From positions 1-64,000 of the forward strand of contig JAENRP010000103.1 of assembly GCA_024741835.1 (NCBI GenBank): a stretch of 64,000 nucleotides of DNA, given 5' to 3'. This stretch comes from Diplocarpon mali (taxonomy: Eukaryota > Ascomycota > Leotiomycetes > Helotiales > Drepanopezizaceae). Below are positions 49,520-60,530 of the stretch, in pieces (positions within the stretch are counted from its first letter, which is position 1; every line of letters starts with the position of its first letter). The notes beneath the pieces were generated by a model that worked only from the letters and a program-made list of their open reading frames with translations, was not told where the DNA came from and ran no database searches. The position numbers were made by a program, and so were the translations under genes.

Positions 49520-50782
49520 TGAGGCTGTCGGGGCTCGACGATACCGAGCTCTTCTCCAGATGCCCGCTATCAATAAAAACCCCTGATATTCGATCAAAAG
49601 AAAATGTGTCTTCATACTTAGAAACATCCTCACCCTCTAATTTGACCATATTGCGCTTTGTGTCCTCACCATGTCCATCCAGTTGCTCTTTCTGGCGCAT
49701 AATGCATGATGATTGTGGCGGCCCCTGGTCAAGACACATCATGTAACCGCCTGGACCTAGATCGCGCCACTTCAAGTCGAAGAGTCCCAAACATTTGCTG
49801 CCCTTCATACTTTCGCAATTCTTACATCCTCCAAGGCATGATCGCTGATATACAAAACGTAGACCCCCGATGTCTGATAGACGTGCAGATGAAGACTAAG
49901 ATGCTCCAAAGACGGGCATGGGGACATGATATTAGAGGCCTGCTCTGTTTTACTGTTGAGTACTTGAAGTCCATCCCCTTTTTTTTTGGTTTTTTTTGGG
50001 CCTAATGATGAAATGTAGCTGTAGCGTTTCTATACGGTGGTTTAATCACAGACAAGTACTCAGGCAAGAGGAGGCCGCAACGGAATCGACATAAACCTAG
50101 TGAGACAGCTGGCTGAACTTGGAAGTCTTTTCACCCAAAGCTATCAGCTACTAAAGCCACGGGTCGTTCGGGTTTAAGGTTATACGCTCCTTGCCCGGTG
50201 TTGATATAATGGCGCCAGCCTGTACCCCGAAGTCTGTTGTCCTTCTACCTCGGCTCAATGGTCTTGGAGCTCATGGGCTAAGAGCGAGCTAGTTGCGAGC
50301 GAGTGAAAGTCTGACCGTGTTAGCGACCCCGCGAGCAAAAGAGTCAGTGAACCGGCTATTAAGAGTTGAATTGCAGAAGTCCTTGCAGCGCTAATGTGCG
50401 AAATGCCCCCTTTTGAATTATCTGTTCTAAGAAAAGTGCTAATAATAAGTATGCTACTTGATACTTTTGATCTCTTACAATATCAACAATAAACATATCT
50501 ATATACATATACAATAGGATAACAGTTCTATTTTGGGTCCAGTTATTAACTTTCTTTTTATTTGTAAATAGTTTTGTTTTACTCACTTTTAGTATCAAGT
50601 ATAACCTTTGACGATCCGAGTCAGCTTGCAAAATAAGTAAAAGCGGTATGGGTAAGTTTGTATGCGATAAGCGTTTATGCCCTGTGGTCTTATGCCACTT
50701 TAATGGGTTCCGTCTTTAGCCTTTAGCCTGGGAGGGTGGGCATGCTTAAAGTATAGCACGGCTACCCCTTATACTGCTAATA

Positions 50783-51530
50783 TGTATATCTCTCCTCCTC
50801 TTAATATACTATATTAGTTCCAAACCAGATAGGATAAGTGGAAACGCGATAGTCGGATTAAGTATATGGGGAAGCTAGTATAAGAACTGTTTAAATTTCG
50901 TATTTAACCTAATATACCTATAGTCCTTGATTTCTTGAACAAGAGTCTCAGCTATCCCTAGTCGAAGTCATTCTCTCAGGTCTTAGGCGACTATATTCTT
51001 GAAAAGGTGCTAAGATCAACAGCCGCATGAAGTTTCTTATCTAAGAATAAGCCATCACTAAAACGACTATTTATTTAACTATAGTAAGCGTCTTGCTAAG
51101 TGGCACCGGCTATCGATCGTAACCCGTCTTATCACCTTTAGCTATTGAAGATTTTCTTCGAATTCGAAATCTTCGAAATGTTCGAAAGCTAGATGGCATG
51201 GAAATATACCCTTTGCTCTCTTCCTTTTTCTTGCCTTGTTTCCATTCTTATAAACGTTTAAGCCCTTCCTTTGATTGTAGGTATACATTTCAATAATCCT
51301 AGAGTTTGTAAGTAAAGGTCAAAAGTAAAGGTTACTTGTAGAAAAGGTAAGTATAATGTTATTATATTCTAAAGTCTTCGATAAGCTCTAGCTTTATTCG
51401 ACTTGGAGTTTAATTATTGCATAATCAAGAGAACTAAATCTCAGCTCTGCAGACACTTTTAAATAATGTGCAAGTCCGTAGGACATACCGCGCACAGGTG
51501 TTGAGTCGTCGTGTCCCTACTACTAACATA
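50783..51530 (+). mobile_element. Decayed dispersed repeat, copy B
   Basis: This is the inverted counterpart of 37440-38172. Matching landmarks occur in order: GGAAACGCGATAG, AATATACCTATAG, GGTCTTAGGCGA, AAGCGTCTTGCTA, AATCCTAGAG, and GTCCGTAGGACATACCGCG before GTGTTGAGTCGTC. Copy B has more T/A than copy A at differing sites, in keeping with RIP. No coding frame remains. Confidence 0.7.
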
Positions 51531-51690
51531 ATTAAGGTACGATACAGAATTATAATAATTTTACTACTATTACTACTACTACTACTCCTATGTAGTGTGA
51601 ATTTTTAAAGAATTGTATAAAGGATGATGATTCGTGAGAGTTTAAGAATAAGTTTAATGGCAGTGGAGGCTTTAGACTTTCCGAATAAAA

Positions 51691-51805
51691 CATCGTCGCA
51701 GGTTCCATAGATACCATATTAGCGTTATTTGCAAGGGGGGTCTTATTATGGGGTTTTGTGTTTAGATTATACTTTTATATGGTTTATATTTAGCCTGCGA
51801 CGTAG
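51691..51805. repeat. Short dispersed element, copy B, MITE-like
   Basis: It is bounded by TCGTCGCAGG (51693-51702) and CCTGCGACGT (51794-51803), a terminal inverted repeat matching at nine of ten positions around about 90 bp. The interior aligns with 39671-39762. It is small, noncoding and AT-rich, as expected of a MITE or other short nonautonomous element. Confidence 0.65.
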
Positions 51806-52286
51806 TAGGGCCCTAAATAGGAAAATGATAATCACAAAGGGGCCGATCGCACCTCTAGAGCTCAACTGGAAAAAGGCTAATTAGCAGGCTAACTAAATCT
51901 TTGCTTCTAGTCAGATGCTGCATTCATAATCTTCAATCATTTACAAAACGTCAAAAAGGTAGAGCCTAATGATACTAGTCTCAAACTGTATGCAAAGTTC
52001 CTATGGCGACTAGACACAATCCGTAAAGCACAGAGACGGAGAAATGGGTAAGAGTCATGCACCAGCACAGCAGGCTGTTAAACCTCGTCTAATTCGAGAA
52101 TAGGTCTCTCTACTCGTCACGCCGTAACAGGATATCTAATTATCTAGGTAGGTATACTAACAAGCATACCAAGTCGCCAAAACCCCGAGCAATGAAATTA
52201 TCCAGATTCCACCACTCCAGTGCCCGGCAATGAACCAAAGAGTAGACTCCATTGTCAATTATATAATGCAAAATGATAGTGGCCAA

Positions 52287-54152
52287 CTACGTTTCAATGG
52301 AGCTTGTCTTCTTCCGCGACGAAATAGCAGTAGAGCTGACCTCTTCACTCGTGCCATAGGCCGAGTCGTCAAAATCAATATCCCATTCGGTCTCCTCCTG
52401 GTTCTCCTCCAGGCCATCCCAACCTTTCTGGGCCGCGCCTCGGGTGTTCCATTTTAAGGAAGTGGAGACGCTCTCAAACCACTCAGAGCCGGACTTCATG
52501 ACTGTTGGAAACGGGTATTGAGAGGCAGCGATGGTGATGTGGTCTCCTTGCTTTAGCTCGACGCGGTTCTTACCATCGAAGGAGCAGTAGGCCGTGGCGC
52601 GAGAATTACGAGGGATGGAGACCCGCAGGAGGAGTGTATCTGAGAGAACCATGGGACGGAAAGATAGCGTGTGAGGGCAGATGGGGGTGAGGAGGATTGC
52701 AGGGATATCAGGGTGGACGAGAGAGCCGCCCGCTGAGAGCGAATAGGCCGTCGATCCTGTGGGCGTGGCAAATATGCAGCCGTCTGCCTGCACCACAGTA
52801 AGCAGCTCATTGTCGCCGTAGAGCTCGAGGTTGGAGACGTAGGGAGACGGTCCGCGGTCGATCACGAGCTCGTTGAGAACCTCAAACTGCTCGGCCTCTT
52901 CCGGGTCTGATCCGGATGTTCCGCTTTTGTAGACGGTGCATGTGAAGCGCATCCGCATGCTGACTCTCATACCTTCATCTCCCATAACCTTATCCAGGTG
53001 CTCCTTGAACTTGTCGTATTCAAAGTTTGTCAGGAAGCCGAGGCTACCGAGGCTAAATGACAGGATTGGCGGTACGATGCCTTGGAACAACCATGATGTG
53101 AACAGCACAGTCCCATCGCCTCCCAGAGTCAACACCAGGTCAAACATTTCAGGTTGGCTTCGACACATTTCCGGTTTCCAATATTTCAGCAAATGCTGAG
53201 ATCGAGGGTATTCCTCCAGTATCTTCCGGGCGCCAAAGCGCTTGGAGCCCTGTAGTTTGGCGTCCACATAAACGTTGACTCCAAGCTCCGAGCTATATCT
53301 TGGGGTGCTCATAAGCCATGTCGCGAGTTCCCTGGTCAGATGCACCAATTGGTTGTCTCTGGCTTTGGTGACAATCATGACATTACGGACTGCCCGTTTG
53401 ATTGGACGACGCTGTAATTGCTTGGATATCTCTCGAACTCCAGTAGCCGTTGCGAGCAATCGTGAATGCGACATCCCTTCGTTCCCTCTGATCTCCTCCA
53501 GTACTTTGTCGATGTTCAGCACATCATCGAAACGCTCGTGGTAGAAGCAAGGGGATTGCACGGAATAGAAGCGAGGTGTGGTCGGGGTGCCATTGCGAAT
53601 GGCAAGGTCGGAAAAGGCGGCAGAGAGCCTTCGGGAGGTGGCGAGCACAGAGCGATTCTCCATTTGATTCTGTGCGTGTGCGGATATCATCCCGGGGAGA
53701 GAGAGATTTTGGGGATTGTGGTTTCTTCCTGCCGACGCCAGTGCCTTGATAATGGTCTGTCTGGGAATGGACTCGACCGACAAAGCGTTTTTGCGGTGGG
53801 CGAAAGGCGCTTTCGACGGCCGGGTTGCGAACACCGGAGAAGCGGGTGAGGTAGTATCGCTCGGCGAATTGGGGCCTAGAGTGGTAGTAGCAGAGAACGA
53901 AGACTCAGACGGATCATTGTCGACATCGTATGTGTGGGTGGTGTCCATTGGCCCGAGTTGATACGCATAGTCTCGAAAGAGGTTGTCTCCAATGCTGTGG
54001 GATCCGTTCAAATCATTCTGCGTACAGGCGCGAGACGGCTGTACGTCTTGTGGAGGGGAGAGCTGGATCGCCTCATCGATAGAGAGCAGTGAAAGATGAT
54101 TAAGAGTCGTGAGCGCAGGCTGGATTGACGTAGGGGAACGAAGTTCGGCCAT
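52287..54152 (-). CDS. NAD kinase (Utr1 type)
   Basis: This enzyme phosphorylates NAD(+) to NADP(+) with ATP, supplying NADPH for biosynthesis and redox defence. The single exon encodes 621 residues. The first in-frame ATG is at 54152; a longer upstream frame would need a TTG start. Residues 1-200 are disordered, Ser/Thr/Pro-rich. The catalytic domain includes LVLTLGGDGTVLF, with GGDGT at residues 344-348, followed by GSLGFLTNFEYDKF. The NAD-binding DGCIFATPTGSTAYSLSAGG and the SFRPMVLSDTLLLRV segment are intact. The acidic C-terminal extension is typical of fungal enzymes. No intron is needed, which is unusual for this window. Confidence 0.95.
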   Translation of the reverse strand: MAELRSPTSIQPALTTLNHLSLLSIDEAIQLSPPQDVQPSRACTQNDLNGSHSIGDNLFRDYAYQLGPMDTTHTYDVDNDPSESSFSATTTLGPNSPSDTTSPASPVFATRPSKAPFAHRKNALSVESIPRQTIIKALASAGRNHNPQNLSLPGMISAHAQNQMENRSVLATSRRLSAAFSDLAIRNGTPTTPRFYSVQSPCFYHERFDDVLNIDKVLEEIRGNEGMSHSRLLATATGVREISKQLQRRPIKRAVRNVMIVTKARDNQLVHLTRELATWLMSTPRYSSELGVNVYVDAKLQGSKRFGARKILEEYPRSQHLLKYWKPEMCRSQPEMFDLVLTLGGDGTVLFTSWLFQGIVPPILSFSLGSLGFLTNFEYDKFKEHLDKVMGDEGMRVSMRMRFTCTVYKSGTSGSDPEEAEQFEVLNELVIDRGPSPYVSNLELYGDNELLTVVQADGCIFATPTGSTAYSLSAGGSLVHPDIPAILLTPICPHTLSFRPMVLSDTLLLRVSIPRNSRATAYCSFDGKNRVELKQGDHITIAASQYPFPTVMKSGSEWFESVSTSLKWNTRGAAQKGWDGLEENQEETEWDIDFDDSAYGTSEEVSSTAISSRKKTSSIET

Positions 54153-55810
54153 GGCAAAGGTGGAAGATCGCACCGTTTTAGGTGGCCAGGGTGTGACGAT
54201 AAGCGTTCCCTGACCGCTTTTATCCGACGGATCCAAGGAAGGGAACAGACTCGGCCGGACCAGTAGCGGAGCCTCGAGAATAGAAACCAATGTTGCTGGA
54301 GGCGGAGAGTCGGACTGTCGCAGATTGCAATGCAGTGCAGAATATTCGGAGTAGATTATTCGATGTTAACCCGCCTTGGTCGGGCTTCGGACATCCGCTA
54401 TTAAAGGAGTTGCCGCAGCGGCCGAGCTCAGCTGAAGGTTGGGATGCCGTGGACAGAGGAAACAAGTTGGGTTGCAAGCTTTGCAAGACGGGGGATCAAA
54501 CTCAATTACTTACTTTCATGGATTTCGAATAAGCGATTTCGAATAGGCGAAGCAGAAGGCCGCTGCAGGTACCGTTATGATAGACTTAGTAGTTGTCCAA
54601 GTAGAGAACCAGATGCAGCTCAGACTTCTCGGACGGTGCATGCGAGAAAGTCAGTTCCGTGATAGCGATTATGATGAGATGTTGATGCTGCAGGCGAACA
54701 AGAGAGTCGAAAAAGTAGAGTAAGCGTCTGAAAAGACGTCGCTGTCGGTGCCGCCGCGAGGTTATCGAGCGATGAATAGTGATCAGTAATGACGCTCGAT
54801 CGGTAATGAAAAGGACATTACGCGGAGGAAATCAGGTAATATTAAGTCTAGCTGCAACAAGCGATATATGGTTTAATGCAAGAGAAGGTACAAAGTAAGA
54901 ATAACCAAAACACAAGAGTTTGCACAAGCTGCCAGAGCTCGGATTGGTGAAGGAGGCGGCGCGCTGGGTCTGAGGGAGACTGCAGAATAGCAGCCCAAAG
55001 TGCGCGGGTGACAAAGTTGTCTATTATACACAGCAATAGGCTTTTACTCGTCTCAGGCCATTGATCATCGTACAGTATCGGTGGAGATCTCTGGAGGCGA
55101 GTTTCGATGAGTCCAGAGTCGTCGTCTCAAAGATCACAGCGCCGACAGGCTAGCGTTTTGATTCTCCCGCCGGCAATCAGCCCGAGCCGAATACTGGCAG
55201 CGGCATAATTGTCTGGTCCATAGCTGGCTGATTTGTAGGACAGGCTGCCCTAGCGGAACAAATGCCGGGCTATCAAACACATAGCCAACTAGGTGTTTGC
55301 CTTTCCCACAAGCACCGCCACAAGCATCGATCCTACGCATTCCAAGAAAAGTATTGTTTACCAGCACGCCCTGGAGTGACTTGCTCTGGAATCAATCAAC
55401 TCCACGTCTCTTGGTAGAGGTCTCAAGGTCAGCGAGCGTCATTGATGGCCATGATGGGGATTGAACAGCTGTGAAACTCGCTTCGAGTCAAGAGCTCGGC
55501 TACCCGAACGCCTCGTTGCGAAACACCTCCAGAACCCCACAAGATTTCATGTCTCTGGCTTTCAACCCAAGTAATTCACCCATGAGGATGAGGCCAACGC
55601 TGCGGTCCTAGCACATCCAAGAGGCTTAGCCGCTCTAAGTCCTCGCGCCCTTGGCATTCATGCCTTGACTGCGCTGTTTCCTCTGGTTCCACTCAGAAAA
55701 CGCCGACTTGGTGGGCGGTGGAAAGACCTCTTCGACAGATCTCATGAAATGGGGTTTACCATCAAGGTAGTAACAACCAAGTTTTCGGCTTTTCCAGTAA
55801 GTCCTTCCAC
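54153..55810. other. Spacer between NAD kinase and RRP46 genes
   Basis: No coding region is supported in 1.66 kb. It should hold the NAD kinase promoter (minus strand) and the RRP46 3' end. A tRNA-like string near 55440-55520 was examined and rejected. Confidence 0.45.
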
Positions 55811-56677
55811 TCAGCCCTTCCACTGGAGGTCGGTCTTGACCTTGTCCTCAAGAGTCGACTGGACAAACATCATCAAGCTTCTATCTTGCTCCCCATCGTC
55901 CATAGCCTGGTCTTCACCAGGTTTCAATTCATCACAGCAGATTTTCTTCCCAGCGTCAAACACCGCCTGCCAATCCTTAAGAGTAAAGCTTCCTTCGCTT
56001 TCTGCAACCAATAATTCGCCATGGGACGAGAATGCTAATACATGGATCGAGGCGGCGCTTTGAGATTCGAGAGGCGTGGGGTTGACGATAATACTCCCTT
56101 CGGAAGTTAGAGAAAGATATACGGAGGTTAGTGTCATTGAGAGGGGCACCGTTGCGGATAACAGAGCCAGTAGTGCAGTTTGAAGGAGCGCTGGAAGGAT
56201 TGGTAGGTTCTGGTAATGATTAGCCTTCACACTGCCCAAAACTTTGCAAATCCAAGTACCGAGCCTGCTTGTATCAACTTCGATCCTGCAGTGTCATTCC
56301 TTGGCGTACTCGTAATCTGGAGAGTGACTTGATACAGGGTTCGTGGGAAGTTGTGAATGAGAATGATTTGGCGCAAAGTAGCCTGCAGGATGGATTCAAG
56401 ATGTCGTTCTCGTGTCCCTGAAGCCAGAAAAGTCAGTAAGATCGCAAGAATCACAAGAAAGCAAATGTAGACTTGAAGGACTCCTACCTCCAGCACCAGC
56501 CGCAGGTCGTACGAGCACATCGATAGCTGCCTCCTCTGGGAGCTCGTCGCGTCGTTGAATTTCCAGAGGCCCATTGACTGCGCCAATGACCGTAAAGCCA
56601 TTTTGCGAGAATGTTGCTGATCCGTCAGTACGATGCAGATGTGACAATATCGCAGTGGGTTCTGTGGAGGACGCCAT
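55811..56677 (-). CDS. RRP46: Exosome core subunit RRP46 (EXOSC5)
   Basis: This RNase PH-fold subunit belongs to the hexameric ring of the RNA exosome, which degrades and processes RNA in the nucleus and cytoplasm; the fungal ring subunits are catalytically inactive. Exons 56677-56488, 56417-56260 and 56209-55811 encode 248 residues. Family sequence is clear: GAVNGPLEIQRRDELPEEA, RERHLESILQATLRQIIL, FPRTLYQVTLQI and LPALLQTALLALLSATVPL. The ATG at 56677 is the first in frame; an upstream TTG extension would run into the divergent PTPA gene's leader. Confidence 0.93.
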
Positions 56678-56871
56678 ATCTGAGGGCTGATATGGAAGGG
56701 AAGCTCGACGTTTCTCGAAAGCTGTGATAATCGCTTTTAATAAACTTTTTGAACCCGGTGCCAAGAGTGCGGAAAACCCCGCTCTTCGGTAGGACCCCTA
56801 CCACTACATCGAAGATCAATATCACCTCCCAAACATCAACATCAACAATAACAACATCAACGAGATTGAAA
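56678..56871. promoter_or_regulatory. Short bidirectional promoter, RRP46/PTPA
   Basis: Only 194 bp separate the divergent start codons at 56677 (minus) and 56872 (plus). The PTPA side contains a run of AACATCAACA-like repeats, typical of a fungal 5' leader. Both transcripts must start inside this interval, so the core promoters are shared or overlapping. Confidence 0.8.
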
Positions 56872-58167
56872 ATGCCGTTAACGACTACGGCTCCAGCTCC
56901 GAACGATATTCCTTCTGCTATCATTCCAGATCTAAGAAATCGTCTGCCAAAACTACAACCCCGCGGTCGACAACAGCCTCCTTCAAATCCGCTCCCTATA
57001 CCAGAGACCCCAGATCTACCTTCCCCACCAGACCTCTCGACCTTGAGCTTCAAGAAACCATCAAGAAGGATTCTCTCCCCAAAGGATCATGATATGTTCC
57101 TCTCATCGCCAACATACAAGCTAGTCGTGGCGTTTGTCTTTGGTCTTACAGAATCCGTTATCGACACACCCGTTTCAGCTATACGAGAAAACGACTTGAG
57201 CCCAGCAGTCAAGACGATACTGAATATACTCGATAAAGTACAGAATGTAGTTGAAAGAAGTCCACCGGAGGAGCAGGGAGATTCTCGTTTTGGTAATAAA
57301 GGTTTCCGCGATTTCCTGGACCTGGCATCAGAAGAGCATACAGAGTGGCACAAGCAACTAGGCATAACTTCCACGCCCGCTATCACCGAGCTGTCCACAT
57401 ACTTCCTACAATCCTTTGGCAATCGTACACGGATAGACTACGGCTCTGGCCACGAGTTGAACTTCATGCTCTGGCTCCTGTGCCTCTACCAACTCGGCAT
57501 CGTCGAACGCTCCGACTTCAAAGCCCTCGTCCTGAAAGTCTTCACCCAATACCTATCCCTAATGCGGATTATACAATCAGCATACTACCTTGAGCCAGCA
57601 GGGTCCCACGGTGTTTGGGGTTTAGACGACTACCAGTTCCTCCCCTTTCTCTTCGGCTCCTCGCAACTCTTGCACCATCCCTTCATCCGACCTCTCTCCA
57701 TTCATCAAAATCTGATACTCGAAGAATATGGCAGCGAGTACTTGTATCTAGGCCAGGTGAATTTCGTCAACAGCGTCAAGAACGTCGAGGGTCTGCGCTG
57801 GCACAGCCCCATGCTCGATGATATATCGTCAGCGAAATCGTGGGGCAAAGTCGAGGCCGGTATGCGCCGGATGTTCGTCGCTGAGGTCCTAAAGAAATTG
57901 CCAGTTATGCAGCACTTCTTGTTTGGGTCGATGATCCCCGCGGTGGAGGGGATGAGTACCGAGGAAGAGTATGGCGTTCCAAGCGAGGAGGAGGATCCCG
58001 AGGGAGGCGAGACAGTAGTTATGGTGGATGGGATGAGGCATGTGCATCAGATGAATAGCTGGGGCGATTGTTGCGGAATCAAGGTCCCGAGTAGTGTTGC
58101 TGCTGCGTTGGAGGCGAAGAAGAGAGGTGCTGGAGGGCAGAAACTCAGACGAATACCTTTTGACTAG
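56872..58167 (+). CDS. PP2A phosphatase activator, PTPA/Rrd type
   Basis: This peptidyl-prolyl isomerase helps bring protein phosphatase 2A into its active form. The single exon encodes 431 residues from the first ATG at 56872. Conserved PTPA sequence is plain: DYGSGHELNFMLWL, GVWGLDDYQFLPFLFGSSQL, HSPMLDDISSAKSWGKVEAGM, EVLKKLPVMQHFLFGS. Residues 1-75 are a proline-rich extension. An acidic insert (EEEYGVPSEEEDPEGGE) lies near the C-terminus, which ends AKKRGAGGQKLRRIPFD. Fungi have two paralogues, Rrd1 and Rrd2; I cannot say which this is. Confidence 0.93.
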   Translation: MPLTTTAPAPNDIPSAIIPDLRNRLPKLQPRGRQQPPSNPLPIPETPDLPSPPDLSTLSFKKPSRRILSPKDHDMFLSSPTYKLVVAFVFGLTESVIDTPVSAIRENDLSPAVKTILNILDKVQNVVERSPPEEQGDSRFGNKGFRDFLDLASEEHTEWHKQLGITSTPAITELSTYFLQSFGNRTRIDYGSGHELNFMLWLLCLYQLGIVERSDFKALVLKVFTQYLSLMRIIQSAYYLEPAGSHGVWGLDDYQFLPFLFGSSQLLHHPFIRPLSIHQNLILEEYGSEYLYLGQVNFVNSVKNVEGLRWHSPMLDDISSAKSWGKVEAGMRRMFVAEVLKKLPVMQHFLFGSMIPAVEGMSTEEEYGVPSEEEDPEGGETVVMVDGMRHVHQMNSWGDCCGIKVPSSVAAALEAKKRGAGGQKLRRIPFD

Positions 58168-58782
58168 GGCAGTGCTAACGGAACCGTGTAAAAGCATTTG
58201 CCTGATCCGAAGAAGGAAACTTTCAGACCTGCGAGGTTGGTACCCTTCCCTACTCCCTTGGCGTTTTTAGACGTCATAGAGGGGGTAAGTGCATCTGGAA
58301 CACCACAAAACGCGGCGACAACGACAGCCAGCTCCCAAGTTTCCTTCTCACATCAGAAAGGGCCTTTCATCGAGATCTGATGCGCCACCCTGCTAGTAAG
58401 TTCCTCAGGTGATTTGGTAGATGACAATTGCTATATATCGTCGCGAGCCAAACTCGTCTCTTCGCATCGTAACCTCCGACCCAGAGCTTCTTCATTGAAG
58501 TAGAGGCTAAAGAGCGAAGCCCAGCAACCAGGCTGTCTTATTCTCACGGAATAGTTTGGTTTCTGCCCCCGTCCACCCAGCAAGAGTCTAAACCGTATAT
58601 CATGGCATGTATAGCCTGATTTGATCCGCAAGGTAACTATATTTACCAAGCACATGCTTCCAGTCCAGAGCAGTGGTGGCGGGCGAGTCAATACCAGACC
58701 ATGTCCACCCCCTCTGTGCATCGACATGATTATTGGAGAATTCCGTTGGATCGCATCAGAACAACCCCTGAACCTCAAAATT
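58168..58782. other. Convergent 3' spacer
   Basis: This lies between the PTPA gene (plus) and the P450 gene (minus). No coding region is supported. Confidence 0.5.
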
Positions 58783-60530
58783 TCACCAGCCTTCGACAAC
58801 CTTGGTTTTAACAAACATCCCCTTTGCAGGCTTGGCCGTGACACCTCCTTTAATTAGCACGTTCCCCTCTATTAGCTCCTTCTCATCACTAATCTCAAAC
58901 TCAAATCTGCCCACCCAGGCTCCCAGACAAGCCATGAACTCCGCCTTCGCAAAGCCCTGTCCAATACAACTCCTAGGACCATGCAAGAACGTCAGATACG
59001 AGTAGTTGCTCTGCGCGCCGCCGTTCGCGGATTGCGGATTCGAGTCTGAGGGCAGCCAGCGGTCGGGGTCGAACTTTGAGGCGTCGGATCCCCAGAGAGA
59101 GGTTGATTTGTTGACGGCCCACGGGACCAGCATGACGCGCGTGCCTTTGGGGACGGCGTAGCCGAGGAGGGTGGTGTCGTGTGCCGCGTTGCGGAGGGTG
59201 AGAGGCACGGGTGGGTAATAGCGGAGGACTTCGCAGCAGACTGCATTGAGGTACGGCATGCGGTCGATATCCTGGCTTGTCACAGTCTCGTTTGAATTGG
59301 GACTGGGCAGCTTCTCCCGGATTTCAGCACGGAGCTTCTTTTGTATGTCTGGGTTCAGACACAGCATGTAGATCGCCCATACCATCGCAGTAGCTGTTGT
59401 CTCGTGGCCGGCAGCGAGGAACGTCATCATCTGGTCGATGAGTTTCTCCTCTGTGAATCCGCCGCTTTCGAGAGCGACGCTGAGGATATCGATATCTCCG
59501 AGCTCATGCTTGTCTAGTTTTTCTTTCTTGGAGCGGATAAGCTGGCGGCAGATTGTTCGGATCACTGCTGCTGCTGCCTCGATCTCACCGTTGCGTTTTA
59601 CGGGCAGGTTACGAACGAACCAGCCAGGCAAAAACATATTGAGGAGTCCGAGGATGGCAGCTTGGCGGGAGGGCTTGAAAACTACTCGGTAGGTGCGATT
59701 GAGTAGTGTGTCTGGATCCTTAATTGCGCCGAAGTCTTGACCCATACCTGCTACACCGATGATGTCGAGGGTAGCCCTGCTTGCCCATTCTCCGACTTCT
59801 AGGACAGTGTCGCCCTTCTCGGCACCAGACCTTCTGTGAACCTCTGGCAGGTCTTTGTTAGAAATGCCACCAGCCTTGACATGCTCTGTCATCGCATTTG
59901 CACTCTCGCAAGACTTATTCCAGAACACCGGCACTAGATTCTTCACGTGTCTGTACGCAAACGCAGGCATCAGGTTCTTCCTCTGCGCCTTGTGCTCGTC
60001 CCCCTCAGCAAGTAGGACTCCGATACCAAGCAGGCGTCCGATACCAGCGGCAACGTGCGAAGGTTTGATATAATCATAGTTTCTCGTGGTGAGAACTTCA
60101 CCGAGGCCTTTGGGACTTGTAATGAACAGCCTCTCCGAGTTAAACATCCCCAAATAGCGAATGATACCATCATTCGGCACAGTATTGATCCTGGCACGAC
60201 TATTAGCCTGCTACTCCGTACACGACACCAAGGCCAAACTTACCAGTTGATCATTGGCTGACCGGTGGGGTTGGCTTTGATCTGGTCAAAATGACCGTTC
60301 CACCAGCTTGCTCCAGGCGGTGTAGGAAAGTGTCTTAATGGGGAGAAGAACTTTGGGTACAGAATGATCCTCCAAAATGCCCATAACAAAAATAATATCA
60401 TCCAAATCTGCAAGAAAGTCCCGACGTAGCCAGGCCGTGAGAAGAGAAGCAAATCGGGTCGGGATCCTACGAAATACAAGGATCCTGCCATCGAAAGCAC
60501 CGTGACAGGTTTGAAAGGAATTCCTGACAT
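58783..60530 (-). CDS. Cytochrome P450 monooxygenase
   Basis: This is a heme-thiolate oxygenase of the ER membrane. Exons 60530-60244 and 60190-58783 (GTAAGT donor, GCCAG acceptor) encode 564 residues. A membrane anchor spans about residues 38-58 (FLQIWMILFLLWAFWRIILY), followed by the proline-rich hinge FPTPPG. P450 signatures: I-helix AAGHETTAT, K-helix EVLR (ExxR), PERF-type FDPDRW, and heme loop FLHGPRSCIGQGFA with the axial cysteine. The first ATG in frame is 60530; the longer frame begins with TTG. The substrate is unknown and no biosynthetic neighbours lie within the window, so a detoxifying or standalone metabolic role is as likely as secondary metabolism. Confidence 0.93.

Larger units (their letters stand above)
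48088..52286. other. Gene-poor block with repeat remnants
   Basis: No intact gene is supported in 4.2 kb. From about 50.3 kb the DNA is strongly AT-rich. It carries the 50783-51530 remnant, the short element at 51691-51805, a 15-bp tandem repeat at 49475-49519 and a TAC-rich microsatellite at 51562-51587. ORFs at 48727-49110 and 49470-49808 on the minus strand are open but unrecognised. Confidence 0.65.

Noticed and set aside
54153..54290. N-terminal extension of NAD kinase to 54290
   Set aside because: The extension begins with TTG; the first ATG in frame is at 54152.
55440..55520. tRNA-like string on the minus strand with GTTCAATCC resembling a B box
   Set aside because: The putative T-stem does not pair, the D-arm lacks the usual GG loop, and the anticodon region folds as a simple ACTCG/CGAGT hairpin instead.
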